64,000 nt of DNA from Prorocentrum cordatum (taxonomy: Eukaryota > Sar > Dinophyceae > Prorocentrales > Prorocentraceae): NCBI GenBank assembly GCA_963575745.1, contig CAUYUJ010000693.1:40001-104000 (forward strand), in the 5' to 3' direction. This document shows positions 1 through 11,589 of this stretch, piece after piece. Position 1 is the first letter of the stretch; the number at the start of each line of letters is the position of its first letter. The position numbers and the translations under genes were made by a program. The notes beneath the pieces were generated by a model. It was not told where the DNA came from and made no database searches. It saw only the letters and a list, made by a program, of their open reading frames with translations.

Positions 1-394
1 GTGGAGGGCAGGGCAGGCTGAGGCGAGGGCGGGGGCCCTGTTCCACCCCCGCGGAGAACATGCGCGGCCCGGCCAGGCGGCGCGCCTGCAGGCTGCTCCT
101 GCCCTCTGGGCTGCTGCAGCGAAGCTGGCGGCGGAGCGGCTGCCCGCTGCTCCTGCTCTCTGTGGGGCGGGAAGGCTGGTCCTAGCTGCTAGCTGGCCTG
201 GCACCTCCTACGGCATTGGCAGGACAACTGTTGGCTGAGACGCGCCTTGTGCTCCTGATCCTTGCTGTTGCCCGTGCGGCTGCTGTCGGTGCGCCTGACG
301 CCATAAGGCCTGTGCGATCTCTCCCGGAACTCTGTCTGGCTCGTTCTGACGATTGGCCATGCCCGCGAGGGGCCTACGAAGTTCTGCCGTCTTG

Positions 395-1290
395 TCAGGT
401 GGGGGGGACCTGCACTGGCTGATGCTGAACTGGCACCCGGAAATGCTGCTGAGCAGGCGGCGGCGGTGACGGCTGGCGCGACGCCGAGCTGGACCTGGCC
501 CCCCTCCACGGGCCAAACAAGGTCCTGAGGCCATGGGCGCATCCACTGCGGCAGGCTCTTCCTGCTGCATATCCTCTCTCCCTGATGTATACATGGATCT
601 GCTCAATATCGCTGTTGGCGGCCGTCTCCTGAGCATCGAGCACCCGGACGCAACTCTGGATACCGCGTAATCTCTCCTGTGCCGATTCCAAATTCAATTG
701 GTGCTCGCCGACCTGCTGGCGCAACGGGGAGGGTCCCGCATACTACACTTGTGGGCCGCAAGTTTCTTGTCGCGCAGGCTCGTAGGTCCCGTTCTGAAGC
801 TCTTCTGGCGGTGAAGGCAGGAATGCCGATGTCTCACAGCTGCTGGCGAAGGTGGTCTGAACTGATCTCTGGCGGCAGACGGTAGCACTGCTCCTGAGAC
901 GCATCCTATTTCGTCATCGGCGGGACCTTGGCAAAATACTGTCGAAGGTCTCGATCTGAGAATCCGGTGCTGCTGTTCTGCCTCGGGGTGCGACGATCTG
1001 ACGGACGATACCTGGAGTTGTCCTGCACGGGGGGAACCCAAGTTGGAACTGTAAGGATGCCCACGGGAACACTGCTTGTGATGCCTTGCGTGCCGACCAC
1101 ATCCTGGGCCATCCCACGCGGGAGTCCCTCCTCTCCGCACGCTCGCACATGGATCCTGCTGAACGAACGGTGCTGACTCAATTTGGCGTAGGCTTGGTGC
1201 ACGCTGACTGGCGTTCGACCGCGGAGACGTTCACTCCTTGCTGTGCGAAGCCAAGGGGCTGCCGAAGGGACACGACGTGAGGGCAAGAAC
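395..1290 (-). pseudogene. Possible decayed coding trace, unknown product
   Basis: On the minus strand several short frames read like protein rather than low complexity. One is a segment around 395-724 beginning MRQQVGEHQLNLESAQERL, which looks like a short coiled coil. Another is a segment around 906-1290 ending in DRDLRQYFAKVPP. They lie in different frames with stops between them, so if this was ever a gene it is now broken. I do not recognise a family. The flanks (1-395 and 1300-1900) are GC-rich and repetitive. It could equally be chance open frame in GC-rich DNA. Confidence 0.2.
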
Positions 1291-1377
1291 CACTGCTGCA
1301 GCGACGCGACGTGCACGGCACGCGGCGAACGTGCGCGCAGGGTGGGAGCTGAGCTCCCCAAAGAGCTCGGGCCAGAC

Positions 1378-1900
1378 GCCTCTCCTCCTGCTCCTCCTGC
1401 TCCTGGTCCTCCTCCTCCTCTTCCTCCTCCTCCTCCTCCTCCTCCCCTTGTCCTCCTCCACCTGCTCCTCCTCCTTGTCCTCCTCGCCCTCCTCCTCCAC
1501 CCCTCATGTACGCCTCCTCCGGCGCCTCCTTCTCCTCCTCCTTCTCGTTTTCTTCCTCCGTCTGCAGTGCTCTTTTCAGTCTCGCGGAGGCGGTACAATA
1601 CGGGGCGAGGGCGAGGGGCGAGCGCGCGGACGGCGGCGCCGACGAGCGGCGGCGGCGGCGGCGGCGACGACGAGCATGGTGGCGGCGGCGACGAGGAAAA
1701 CGACGAGGAGCACGCCAGCGGCGGCGGCGAAGACGACGTCGTCGGCGGCGGCGGCGAAGCGCGGCGCACCGCCGTGGAGGAGCTGGTGCAGCACGTGTCC
1801 GGCGCGTCCGCCTGGCAGCATCGGAGCACCTGGCGCGGCCCGCGCGCACGCCCGTTGGCGGGGGGGGCGCTGGCGAGGAGGGGGGGCTGAAGGACACAAG
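1378..1900. repeat. CTC-rich tract followed by GGC-rich tract
   Basis: From about 1378 to 1560 the plus strand is dominated by CTC/TCC triplets, and from about 1620 to 1790 by GGC/GAC triplets. Long open frames exist here on both strands but they encode homopolymeric Leu/Pro/Ser or Arg/Ala/Gly and are not credible genes. Confidence 0.8.
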
Positions 1901-2165
1901 TACTTAATGACTCAGAGACTCAAGGTCTCAAGGACCCAGGGACACAGAATCTCAAGGTCTCGAGGACCCAAGGACACAGGGACTCAAGGATTCATTAGCG
2001 AAAGGGATCCAGGGCTCAAGGACTTATGGGCTCGAAAACTCAAGGGCTGAATCACTCATGGGCTCAAGGGTTCCAGAACTCATGGGCTCAAGGGATCAAG
2101 GACTCGTGGGCTCAAGGAGTCAATGTTTCAAGGGGTCAGAGGCTCAAGGACTCAAGGTCTGGCGC
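1897..2165. repeat. Decamer-like minisatellite (CTCAAGGACT-type)
   Basis: The segment is built from variants of a roughly 10-11 base word such as CTCAAGGACTC, GGGCTCAAGG and ACTCATGGG, repeated irregularly about 25 times. No coding feature is apparent. Downstream (2165-2280) is unremarkable sequence, and 2280-2520 is purine-rich. Confidence 0.75.
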
Positions 2166-2524
2166 ACGTTTGGGGACCAAAATAATCCAGAATTCATGAA
2201 GAATCACGATCAACCCAAATAACACAATATCAATCAAACGCTATGCATGACAACCGTGCGACAAGTTGAAAAGGCAAGAGATGGGCTGGGAGTCAAAACG
2301 AAGGGGGGAGAGGAGGGGGAGGAGCAGCAGGGGAGGAGGATAGGGAGGAGGAGGGGAGGACGGTGAGGAAAAAAAGGGAACGAAGAGGAGGACGAGGATG
2401 AGTAAGAGGAGGATGGGGGAGGGGGTAGAAGTGCGAATGGGGGAGGCCAGGGGGGGGGTCGAAAAGAGGAGGGGAGGAGGATGATGCGAATGAGGGAGGG
2501 TGAGGAGGGTGCAGGAGGAGGGGC

Positions 2525-3085
2525 AGACAGAATGGGAAGCAGGACTACTGCAAAACCAAGACGCAACACAAATGTTGCACTCAACCCGTCCTCCAAATTG
2601 CCTCTTCATCGGCCCCTACAAGACGCAGATGCTCGTTGCGGGAAATGCCCCACTGGAAGGCAATCCTTCGAGAAACCTCAATCGTGCCAAAACGCCACCC
2701 CTGGGAATTCAGCGTCGCGAGTAAACGTGACTGTTGCGTCCTGAACAGTCCTAATCTGTGCCAGAGCACATTTCCTGGAACTACAACACCTCTAAGCAAC
2801 GTGACGGCTGCGTCCTGACAACCCCCAAACTAGCCAGAACACCACTCTTGGGAGCTTGACCGCGAGAATCCTTGACGTGAAACTATTGCGAATGTCTCAT
2901 AACGAATGTGCACGACGCTGGGACGAGAACACCATTTCTGAACACCTCCAACCCTCCATTCTTGAAACATGCGCGAGACTAAGGCGAGAAACACATGTTG
3001 AAAACGGCCCGTCAACCACCCGTGAAAATGTTGCACATGTCAAACTTCACGACTCAAGGCCATGGGTGGTGAGAGGTCTCAAGCG
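2525..3085 (+). repeat. Dispersed repeat family R-A, copy 1
   Basis: This non-coding unit starts after a purine-rich GGA tract, with a CAAGACGCA word and the phrases GCGGGAAATGCCCCACTGG and CGTGACTGTTGCGTCCTG. It runs into tandem degenerate units around GTGCACGACGCTGGGACGAG. The same order of phrases occurs at 18510-19290, and in reverse at 5757-5930. No open frame of interest is present. It may be a fragment of a mobile element, but no terminal structure is visible. Confidence 0.7.
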
Positions 3086-3530
3086 AAACGCCTGACCCGC
3101 CCTACCGACGCGTCTGGGGGTGTGACAAGGCAGAGTGGAGGAGTGGTTGAACAGGACAAATGACAGATGGGGTAACTGACGGTAGGAAAAGACCGAAGGA
3201 TGGAACGTTGGGACCCGAAGAGAGAGGGAGGAACGGAAGGAGGAGAGGGAGGACAGGCTTCAGGAGGTTCTGGGTGGCTGCGGCAGGGGTGGGGAAGGAG
3301 GGAGATGAGTAGGAGGAGGCGGCAGATGAGGAGGATAATGAGGGAGACGGGGATAGGAGTAGATGAGGAGATGGATGACGAGGGATGAGGCAGGAAGGAG
3401 GGGATGGTGGAGGGATAATACAACCCTGAAGACTCTGAAGGGTTAGGGGGCGGGGACAGGAAAGGTAGGAAGAGCGGAAACACAAGAGGGGACGAGCCAG
3501 GACAAGAGACATGAGACATGAGAAGGAGGA
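3086..3530. other. Purine-rich filler, no gene seen
   Basis: The plus strand is enriched in AGG/GGA with scattered variation. Minus-strand open frames here encode Ser/Pro-rich low complexity. I see no gene or clear repeat unit. Confidence 0.5.
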
Positions 3531-4480
3531 GGGATGCCGCATGTCTCTGTGACGTGCTACGTGCAGGTTCGGGTGTGTCAGAGTGGGGGGCCTGGAGCGT
3601 TTTGGATCCTCAGAGCGGGCGGTGCGGTGGGATATGAGCGTCTGTCCACTGGACGGCTCCAATGCTCTCGCGGCCCCTGTGGCCAGCAGAGCGGCACGGG
3701 AATCCGGGCAAGGCTTCCGTGGCAGCTGGGGCGTCCGTCGGGCACGAGGCCGCCGTGCACGCCGGAGGCCGCCACGCCTTCAGGGCACGCGGCACGCACC
3801 ACGAGAGGCTGCTGGCCCCCACCACGCTCTCGTCCTGGCCTTCGACAGGCGGTGCGCGCAGCAGTCCTTCTGGTGAAGCTCGGCACGCGAGCGCACGAGA
3901 GCGACCAACCTCGGCCCCGCAGGGGGCACCTGCGGAACGGGGTCCTCCTCAAGGCACGCCTGAGGCTCCCACGCCTCCCAGCACGCAGAGTGAGCGGGCA
4001 GCCTGCGCAACGAACAGTGAGCTGCGCCATCCGGAACGGCGGAAGATTGGGGCGGCCGGGCCGCCTGGCGCGCCTGAGGCCACAGCGCCTGCAGAGGCGC
4101 GCGCGCTGAGGAAGGCGCTACGAGTCAGTTGGCACGTTGCGCCGCCCAGAGCGGCAACGTGCCCATCTGGTGCAGGTGCGGCACAACAAGAAACACGCAA
4201 AGGGGGAGAGGAGGGGAGGAGGAGAAGAGGACGGGAGGAGGAGGATGAGGAGCAGGAAAACGAGCTGGAAAAGGGGAAACGTCTGAGGAGAAAGAGGAGT
4301 GGGAGGACGAGACGACCTACTGGGATGCGCGAGAGGAGCAGCAGGAGGGACGAGGACGAGACGACCTACTCGGATGTGTTGTTGCTAGATTGTTAGATTG
4401 TGTGCCCGCCCTCCAGGTGTGGCAGACATCAGCCATGCGGACAACGGCGCCTCGTCGGACAAGGCACTTCGAACACTAAT
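3531..4480. other. GC-rich stretch, no gene recognised
   Basis: This is GC-rich sequence with many overlapping open frames on both strands and no recognisable protein motif. The overlap of frames on both strands is what GC-rich non-coding DNA gives. From about 4200 to 4330 it becomes GGA-rich. Confidence 0.45.
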
Positions 4481-4566
4481 TAGGAACAAATACGAACGAC
4501 ACATTCGCAAAGAAAATGTCGCTCAAATCCGGGACTCCAAATTCTAGTCACCTCCTTAAGAGCCCC

Positions 4567-4853
4567 CCTCCGCCACACAACGCCCACTCCCACCTCCGCG
4601 TCACTCTGTTCCTTGACCTCCTCTACCCTCCAGAATTCGAATCCTGTGCATGAGCATAAGACTGTCGGAGGTACGCGTGGACTTCTCGGACCGACGCCAC
4701 ACAACGCCCACTTCCACCTCCGCCACACAACGCCCACTTCCACCTCCGCGTCACTCTGTTCCTTGACCTCCTCTACCTCCCAGAAGTCGAATCCTGTGCA
4801 TGCGCATACGACTGTCGGAGGCACGCGCGGATCTCTCGGACCGACGCTGGGCC
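4567..4853. repeat. 150-bp tandem duplication
   Basis: A block containing TCACTCTGTTCCTTGACCTC begins at 4601 and recurs at 4751, a period of 150 bases, with most flanking sequence also duplicated. Because 150 is a multiple of three, the minus-strand frame carries a duplicated 50-residue unit containing VEEVKEQSDAEV. I do not recognise a protein family, and the frame could be incidental. Confidence 0.8.
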
Positions 4854-5042
4854 CGCTCCCCCACGCGCTCCGCGCGCTCCAGGGATCGAGCCGGAGGCGC
4901 CGCCGAGGGGGGTCCAACGCCAATGCGAGATATCCACGCGGACCGCCGCGAGGTCACATGTACGCACGCTGCAGCACTCGAGCCACAGCACGTCCGAGCT
5001 CCACGTGCTCCACATCCACATCCTCCTCATCCCCCATCCCTC

Positions 5043-5216
5043 GAGGAAACCAAGCAAGGACGGATTCCGCTACTTCCCAGACCACTCCTGGGGCGCGCTC
5101 TGACCAGGATTTCGAGGCGATTCCAGCAATGGCGACGAGGGCGTTTCAGGAGGCACAGAATGGGGAAAACGAGGGAAGGGTAACGGTATGGCTACCTTTT
5201 CCTCTTCTGATCTCTT
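5043..5216 (+). repeat. Dispersed repeat family R-D, copy 1
   Basis: The segment contains GATTTCGAGGCGATTCCAGC followed by a GGGGAAAACG phrase and GGTATGGCTACCTTTT. The same phrases in the same order occur at 30843-31012. It has no coding content. Confidence 0.65.
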
Positions 5217-5756
5217 CTCCGTCTCATCCGCTTCCTCCATCCTCGAGCTTCCCCTCGTCATCCCCCTCCTCGTCCTCCCCCCCCGCGTGCCTCCTCGTCC
5301 TCTCCCTCGCGGTCGCCTTCGCCCTCGTCCTCCTCGCCGCCGCCATGCCCCTCGCCGTGGCCGCCGCCGCACGCCGCCGCACGCCAGCGCGATCCGCTGC
5401 AGGGGCGGCGCCTCCCCCAGCAGCGCCGGCGCCGACAGCGCCGCCGCGACCCGAGCCACATCCTCTGGCGGCGCGGGCGGCGGCAGCGGCGCGGGCGACG
5501 GCGGCCAGAGCGACGTCATCCTGCTCCTCCTCCTCCTCCTCCTCCTCCTCCTCCTCCTCCTCGTCTTCGTCCTCCTCCTCCTCCTCCACCTCCTCCCTCC
5601 ACCTCCCTCCACCTCCCTCCACCTCCTCCTCCCTCCTCCTCCTCTTTCTCCTCCTCCTGCTCCACCTCCTCCTCCTCCTCCGCCGCCGCCGCCGCCGCCG
5701 CCTCCCTAATCCTCCTCCTCCTCCTCCTCGTCCTCCTCCTCCTCTTCCTCGCGACG
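5217..5756. repeat. CTC/CCG-rich low-complexity tract
   Basis: The plus strand is a long run of CTC and TCC triplets, with CCG triplets near 5680-5705. Large open frames on both strands are compositional artefacts (poly-Ser/Leu, poly-Arg/Glu). Confidence 0.8.
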
Positions 5757-5960
5757 CTGAAGTCCCCGAGCTGGCCTTTGGGGACGTCGGGGATTCTCGG
5801 GTGGTTGTCTTCCCATGGGGCATCTCCCGCAATGAAGATGAAGCCTTGCAGGGCCCTATGAGGAGGGACGTTGGTGGGAGCGTTCATTGCAATGTCGTTG
5901 ATGCGTCCTGGGTTTACACTGGTCCTCCTTCTCCTCCTCCTCCTCCTCCCCCTCCTCCTC
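5757..5960 (-). repeat. Dispersed repeat family R-A, copy 2 (reverse)
   Basis: Read on the minus strand, this has the same landmarks as 2560-2700 and 18510-18640: a GGA tract, then an AGGACGCATC word, then TTCATTGCGGGAGATGCCCC and a GGGAAGACAACC phrase. It corresponds to only the first part of the longer copies. Confidence 0.7.
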
Positions 5961-6335
5961 CCATCCGCCTCCAACGAGCGTCTCGTCTACGCCCACGACG
6001 GCGAGGAGGAGCGACGGCGACGACGACGACGAGAGCGGCGACGAGACGACGACCGCGGCGGCCGAGGGGCCTGCAGGCCGGCAGCGCCTGCCCGCAGCCG
6101 CTCCATGCGCCGCGCGAGAGGGCCGCATGGACCCCGGCTGCGCGCAGGGCTGCGGCTGCCGCTGCGGCTGCGCCTTTCCTCCGCGCTCTCGGGGGGCTTC
6201 GCCTCGCGGAGAGCCCCTAGGTCGCGGGCGACACCGCGCGGCGGACACCCCAGCGAGTGCCTCTCGCGGGCCCCCCTGGGGGGGGTCTCAAAGAGGTGGC
6301 CTCCAATACAGCCGAACATGTTATGTCCATTCATT
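5961..6335. other. GC-rich stretch, no gene recognised
   Basis: Arginine- and alanine-rich frames open on both strands with no motif. I see nothing functional. Confidence 0.45.
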
Positions 6336-6338
6336 CAC

Positions 6339-6369
<31 letters not shown>

Positions 6370-6425
6370 CATATACATATACATACCAGAACAAAGAGTA
6401 TACACATAAATGTATATTATATAGA
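6336..6425. repeat. TATATACA-type microsatellite
   Basis: Alternating TA passes into ATATAC repeats over about 90 bases, in an otherwise GC-rich setting. Confidence 0.85.
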
Positions 6426-6649
6426 TAAACGGTCCAAGATGGATTCTAAGATGGCTCAATATTCATCGAGGACGGCAGCGATGGCCCCCACATCGGACGC
6501 GACGACTGCAGGACGGCCCAGGGTCAGCTCCGAGACGGCCCAAGACCGGGGAGAGACGAGAAGGGACAGGGCCCGGGCGGTGATTGGGGCTGTGGTGGTG
6601 CTCCTGTCCCCTTGGCCCTCCGAATAGAGGCCTCCTGAATGACGTCGAC

Positions 6650-6716
6650 CCCCTCCTCCTCCACCTCTTCCTCCTCCTCCTCCTCCTCCTCCTCCTCCTC
6701 CTCCTCCCCCCCTCGA
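6650..6716. repeat. CTC microsatellite
   Basis: A near-pure CTC triplet run lies between unremarkable flanks. The preceding 6430-6650 holds no gene I can support. Confidence 0.85.
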
Positions 6717-6867
6717 GTCAGGAAGAAATCGCGACGGGATTTTTGTTCGCTGCTTTCAGCCTCTGGACGCCCCTCCCGGGCCTCGGGAGCGTCAAAAAAC
6801 AGCCCAAGATAAAAAGCCGGTCATTGGAGGCCTCCTGGATGGGGTCTGAGTAGGTGGGGTCGGAGAG

Positions 6868-7042
6868 TCGCGCCGCATCGCCGATACATCTGCGATGCAT
6901 CGGGGGTGTACCGGCGATGCATCGTCGACGTGGGCGATGCATCGGCGACATCGACGTGAAGCAAGTCGGGTTCCACACCGAGCCGCATCGGCGATGCATC
7001 GGCGATGCGGCGCGATCCTCCGACCTCATCTACTCGGACCCC
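6868..7042. repeat. GGCGATGCATC palindromic repeat cluster
   Basis: The word GCGATGCATC or close variants occurs about seven times in 150 bases, together with its reverse complement GATGCATCGC. The cluster is therefore rich in small dyads. A related word occurs at 30,300-30,330. Confidence 0.7.
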
Positions 7043-7107
7043 ATCTAGAAGGCCTAGACGCCCGCGGCCAGGCAGAGAGAGGACGCCGACCGCAGCCAGA
7101 GCGAAGA

Positions 7108-7202
7108 CGCCCATGGAGAGAGAGAGAGAGAGACAGACTCATATATATATATATATATACGTTTACATATATATATAACTATATATATATATATATATAT
7201 AG
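7108..7202. repeat. GA and TA dinucleotide microsatellites
   Basis: A GA run (about 7112-7132) is followed by TA runs at 7140-7160 and 7180-7200. Confidence 0.85.
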
Positions 7203-7404
7203 CAGTGCCCAGCAAAGCACAACACCAGAATGTCAACAAAGGCGACGAACTGCGGGAACAAGGGTGAGAGCATGGCCATGCGCACTTTAGTGTACTGAAT
7301 GCAAACAAATGGTGGCCGTCCGGGCAATGCATGTACCCGGCATTGAGGCGAAAACGCGATTCCGAAATATCGTTACCCAGCGTGGACCACAAACAATGGC
7401 CTCT

Positions 7405-7935
7405 TGCAATATCCGCGGTGCAATTTAGGTGGTGCAACCAACATGGTGCAATCTAGGTGGTGCAATACGTGGCGTGAAATTCATGTGGTGCACAGCAGTG
7501 CTGCAAAACAATGCAAGGCCATGCGCAGCAATGCAACCCGATGCAAAGTGATGCAATGCAGAGCACGGCAAACCAGTGCAACGCAATGCGCGCACACATG
7601 CAAAGCAGCGCAACGCAACGCAAGGCAACGAAATACACAGCAACGCCAAGCAATGCGACGCGATGCGGAGCAATGCCATGCGATTGCAATACTACGCAGC
7701 GCGATTGCAATGCAATGCGATGACAAACAATGACATGCAAGGTGGTTGCAGTGCCAGACTGTCCGATTGCAAAGCATTGCGACGCAGAGTGTTGCAAGCC
7801 ATGCAAGCCATGCAAACCAACGCAACGCAACGCAACACAAGGCAAAATCGTGCACAGCAAAGAAATGCGAATCAATGCGCATCAATGCCAAGCAATGCAA
7901 CCACATGCAAAAGTATGCAAAGAACTTCAAGGACG
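7405..7935. repeat. Pentamer array (GCAAT/GCAAC type)
   Basis: About 500 bases are built from five-base words such as GCAAT, GCAAC and GCGAT. Translation gives repetitive Met/Gln/Asn/Ala/Cys in all frames, which argues against coding. A sister array of ATGCT/ATGCG words lies at 50,940-51,240. Confidence 0.8.
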
Positions 7936-8154
7936 GATGCATGCACCGATGCTGACGAACAAAAAAAGGGCAGACGGAAAAAAAGGGGGAAAGCGGCAGC
8001 AAAAGAGGACGAAGGAGGGAGCCGCGCGCAGAGCGCACTCCAACATAGTTGGTCCGACGGTGGTGGCCCGCATGGTAAACTCTCAGGACTGTATGGGACT
8101 ACTGGTCGTCGTTCTTGCGTTTGCGCTTGTTGTGGTTGAGGAGGCTCTTGCCCT

Positions 8155-8330
8155 GCCTCCTGCCTCCTGCCTCCTCCTCCTGCTCCTCCTCCTCCTCCTC
8201 CTCCGCCTCCTCTCTCCCTGCCCCCTTACCTCTTCTTCCTGCCTTCTCTCCGGTCCCTGCTATTCCTGCCTCCTCCTCCCCCTTTTCCCTCTACCCGTCT
8301 TCCTGCGTCCCCCGGCCTCCTCCTGCCCCA
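8155..8330. repeat. CTC-rich tract
   Basis: CTC/TCC triplets dominate. The preceding 7935-8155 contains no supported gene. Confidence 0.75.
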
Positions 8331-8715
8331 TCAAACGCTCAAGCGCTCAAAGTCTAGGTCGACCCGTGGCCCTACCTGATCAACAACAGAAACCTCGCCG
8401 CTCAAGGGCGCCCGGCACCCTCCAACGCCAGGAACAACCGAGATGGGGGCGGGATGACAGCCCAAGGCGGCTCCAAAACTCTGCTAAGGGGCCAGGGGGT
8501 AGAGAGCTTCTGCCTATTGCCCCCTGGGAAAATGCTACTCTTAATTTTGGAAAGGTCCTTGGGGGACGAGGTGGATGGGTGGCGCTGGCGCAAGAGCTGC
8601 TTCGCCCTCGCCGACACCATATGCCCACACCTCGTACAAACAATCACAGGAATCTCCGCCCCCTCATTCAACGCGACCCAAAGGGGGCGTGGGTACGTAA
8701 GGTCCGAGGCACGTC

Positions 8716-9579
8716 TTACAGCCCCGTTGAGAGACGGAGGGAAAGAGAAACACCGAGATGTCGCCAGCTGCTTAGCTCGTCGACGGCGGCAATGTTGGCA
8801 TCTCCATCCCCTGGCCACACAATCCCAAACAGGACAATGAGGGCGAGGAAACGTCGGGAAAGTAACAGCACGGGCAATTCGCGGAAGGCCCCCATGCAGC
8901 TCCTGGAGGGGGGGCGCAAAGCTAAAATCTGGCACAAATGTCGTGCAACAGCTGTGTATAGTTTCGCGGCCTGCTGGAACGCCTTGAGGCCAGCCTGGCT
9001 CATGTCGTTCGCCAGAGCTGCCTGCTTGGCTGCATGGTCTGCGAGCTGGTTGCCCCGAGTGTGGCACAGCTCCGGCTCCGACCTGGCCTGGTCCTCTGGT
9101 TGGTGAGCCGTCGCCTTCACACACTCAAAGGTCGGCCGGCCAGAAATCCTCCAGAATCCAGCATGCGGCGACGACTGGCGTTTCGCGATAAGGTGATTGG
9201 CCGCTCCCCAGACTACTGCTTGACAGTCAGCATGCAAAACAGTTTTGAAATCAGCACAAATCAGCGGTGGGTCGGGTCCTGAGTTCGAGGGCTCTGCGGG
9301 CTCCAGGTGCTTTTGGAACGTACACGCGGCCATGTGCTCTGCGACAGAGGCACTCTGTGGCACCTCATCTGGGACTGGCCCCTGATGCCTCTGACTATCC
9401 CCAGACTCAGAATACTCTAGATCCGACCAGCCCGCTCTCGCAACAAACGGGATAGAACCATCAAAACAAGATCCATCAATGTAGTGACGAACGCCGTTTC
9501 TCTTAAAGCGGAAGGGTTCGATCATACCGTCTCCATCAAAAAAGATGACCTCTGGCTCCTCCACAGGCCTGGTGAACAC
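8716..9579 (-). pseudogene. RNase H domain, element A
   Basis: This 287-codon frame has the four acidic positions expected of RNase H: D35 in YIDGSCF, E81 in SVAEH, D118 in HADCQAV and D181 in GNQLADHAAK. A KATAH motif (H159) sits before the last Asp, at the place of the catalytic His. The domain would remove the RNA strand from RNA/DNA hybrids during reverse transcription. The active-site pattern is intact, so decay of this part is mild. The tail continues in another frame at 8402-9124. Confidence 0.8.
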
Positions 9580-10317
9580 GATGGGGGGGGGGGCAGAAAC
9601 AAGGAGGAGAAGAGGGGATCCGCAGGCCCGTGGTGTTGGGCCATCGTTCGAATTTCCTCATCCATGGTTTCTCTCTGGGCCTCAGGCCAAGAACATTCCC
9701 ATGCACGACGACAGATGGAGTCGGGGGCTCCGCATTTCGGACCATGTCCATCTGTCTGGTACCCCCAGCGCTTAAGAGTGAGTCCTGTGGGGTACCTGCC
9801 CGAAAAAACCTGCTCTAGCACGCGCTTGAAGTTCTTGGGGAATTGCTTGCTGCCAAGCAGCCTCCTGGGGGGGGCCCAAGGACCAGAACCCTCTCTCGCG
9901 GACCTCCTGGGCCCGAGCGTCCTGAGTTTCCGAAAGGGTTCTAAAACGTGCGGGCTTGAAAAGCAATCTCTTACAATCTCTGAGCAGCGCTTTGGCCACC
10001 AAGTGGGGCGGGGTTGCAGGCAAATGCTGATGTATGCCGTCTGTTCCTACGAATGTCGTTGGATCTACCTGCTCCCCACTTGCTTCTCGCAACCAGAGGT
10101 GCATGCCAGAGGGGCCCCGAGACCTTCAAAGCCATGGCGCCGTCGAAGGGATCTCCTCCACGTGCCTCTGGGCAGGCTCAAAGGACCTGCTGCGCTCTAT
10201 CGAACTGACCCGTCAGCCTGCATGAGGCCTGGGCCCGTGGCCTGCCACCACTCCTTGGCGTACCGTTTGGAAGGTGCCTACTGCTCTCTGAAGCTGATCC
10301 TGGTCAGGGTGTAGAAG
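9522..10317 (-). pseudogene. RT-RNase H connecting region, element A
   Basis: The region lies between the RT thumb and RNase H. Minus-strand frames such as 9772-10,104 (containing PATPPHLVAKALLRDCKRLL and ERGFWSLGPP) read like protein but match no family I can name. Stops and frame changes separate them from both neighbours. It is probably the connection segment of the same polyprotein. Confidence 0.5.
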
Positions 10318-11062
10318 TCAACCTATGCCCAAAGAGCTTCCCAAGAAGCCCATAGCCTTGGACCCAGCTCGTCGAAGACACTTGATTTCCCCTGGCGTAC
10401 AGCCAGGAACTTCACCACCATATGATGCTGATGCTTGTGCGCCTGCAAAATCGACCCTGGCTGTCTTGTAGGCTGGTCCTTTCATGCCCATCAGCTTCTC
10501 AAGGCGTGGTTTAATGTCCTGGTATTGTTTCTTCCTGGTACGTCCGTGTCCTGACTGTCGTCTACGTCGACCTGGGGCGTAATCTACTCCTACATGATTG
10601 ATCCAATGCTCGGGTCTTTCCGCTAGGGGCCCAAGGCTGCCATACACGCCTTCATGACAACTTCTTCTCAGGTAAGGGGACGCCCAAGATATCGCACACC
10701 AAGATTGCAAGATGGACTGCCCGATCATACATAGCCCCGACACAATCATGAAATGAAGGCACTGCTGGATTGGGTCCCAGATCATCTATGTGTACCGTCA
10801 AGGTCGCCATTCCAACGTTGGGCAATCGATCCCCAATAATTTGCTCAAACCATTTGTTAACAACTGGCCTGGCAAACATCGCCGCTGCATAAGTAGCCGT
10901 GCTTGTGGCTGCGATAGTTCCTCTTCCCGGGAAGATGGGATCAGAACTGCACCCATACATTGCAATCCGACGTGGCCATTTGTATGTGTTCAGGCTGAAC
11001 TGTCTGACCGTGATAAGATATTGCACACCAAAGGCTGTCTTCCAACGTTTATGATGACACAC
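10318..11062 (-). pseudogene. Reverse transcriptase palm/thumb, element A
   Basis: The frame at 10,652-11,062 shows a motif B-like stretch GRGTIAATSTATYAAAMF (around residues 47-64), then a catalytic loop HIDD (91-94) in place of the usual YxDD, then VPLPEKKLS. The neighbouring frame at 10,318-10,785 continues with NHVGVDYAPGRRRR and AGAQASASYGGEVPG-like sequence, typical of the thumb in the dinoflagellate reverse transcriptases I recall. The two frames overlap, so one frameshift separates them. The enzyme would copy the element's RNA into DNA; this copy cannot do so as it stands. Confidence 0.75.
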
Positions 11063-11283
11063 GTGTTCATAGAATTGTTAACGATCCCATACTACTGAAA
11101 ACATGTGGTATGCATCTTTGGATAGCGCCTCGCCTCTTACTGCTTGTCGCCAAACTGCATCCAGACAGAGGTCCTCGCCCTGAGCCATACTGAAACAAGG
11201 GAATGATCCTTCGGCTACTCTCACGCCCCATCATCCTCTTCATCCCCTTCCTCCTCCTCATCTCGGGGGCGCGCAAACATGTA

Positions 11284-11395
11284 TTAGCGATCCATGGGTC
11301 TGCCTCCCCAAAATGCGGCTGGTGCCGCCTCGCGCGGCGGCGGAAATCCGCGATTCCCCATGGAAACGGGACCCGTCGCTAATCCACGCCCCCTT
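11284..11395 (+). repeat. Dispersed repeat family R-E, copy 1
   Basis: A block of about 110 bases, with CTCCCCAAAATGCGGC, GTGCCGCCTCGC and ACGGGACCCGTCGCT, recurs at 24,060-24,153. It abuts the truncated side of element A. Confidence 0.75.
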
Positions 11396-11589
11396 GTTCC
11401 ATGTTCGCGATCGCCTGATCCTCCCTCCCCCTTCTGCCTCCTCATCCTGCTTCTCACCACTCCTTCATATTCAGATTGCCTCAGCAGCCGAGTATTACCA
11501 CGTGCAGTTGTTGCATGGCCCTTCGGATTGGAAGCAGAAGTAGGGATCCCATGAGGAGGGGCTCCCATTTGAGGAGGGGCCCCCAGTTC

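Larger units (their letters stand above)
8402..11280 (-). mobile_element. Element A: 5'-truncated RT/RNase H retroelement
   Basis: The minus strand carries a reverse transcriptase palm and thumb followed by an RNase H domain, spread over several frames. This is the order expected in RNase H-bearing retroelements. RT motif A is not visible and the recognisable RT begins near 11,062, so the copy is truncated at its 5' side. The truncation meets a dispersed repeat at 11,284. At least three frame changes are needed to read it, so this is a dead copy. No terminal repeats or target duplication are evident. Confidence 0.75.
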
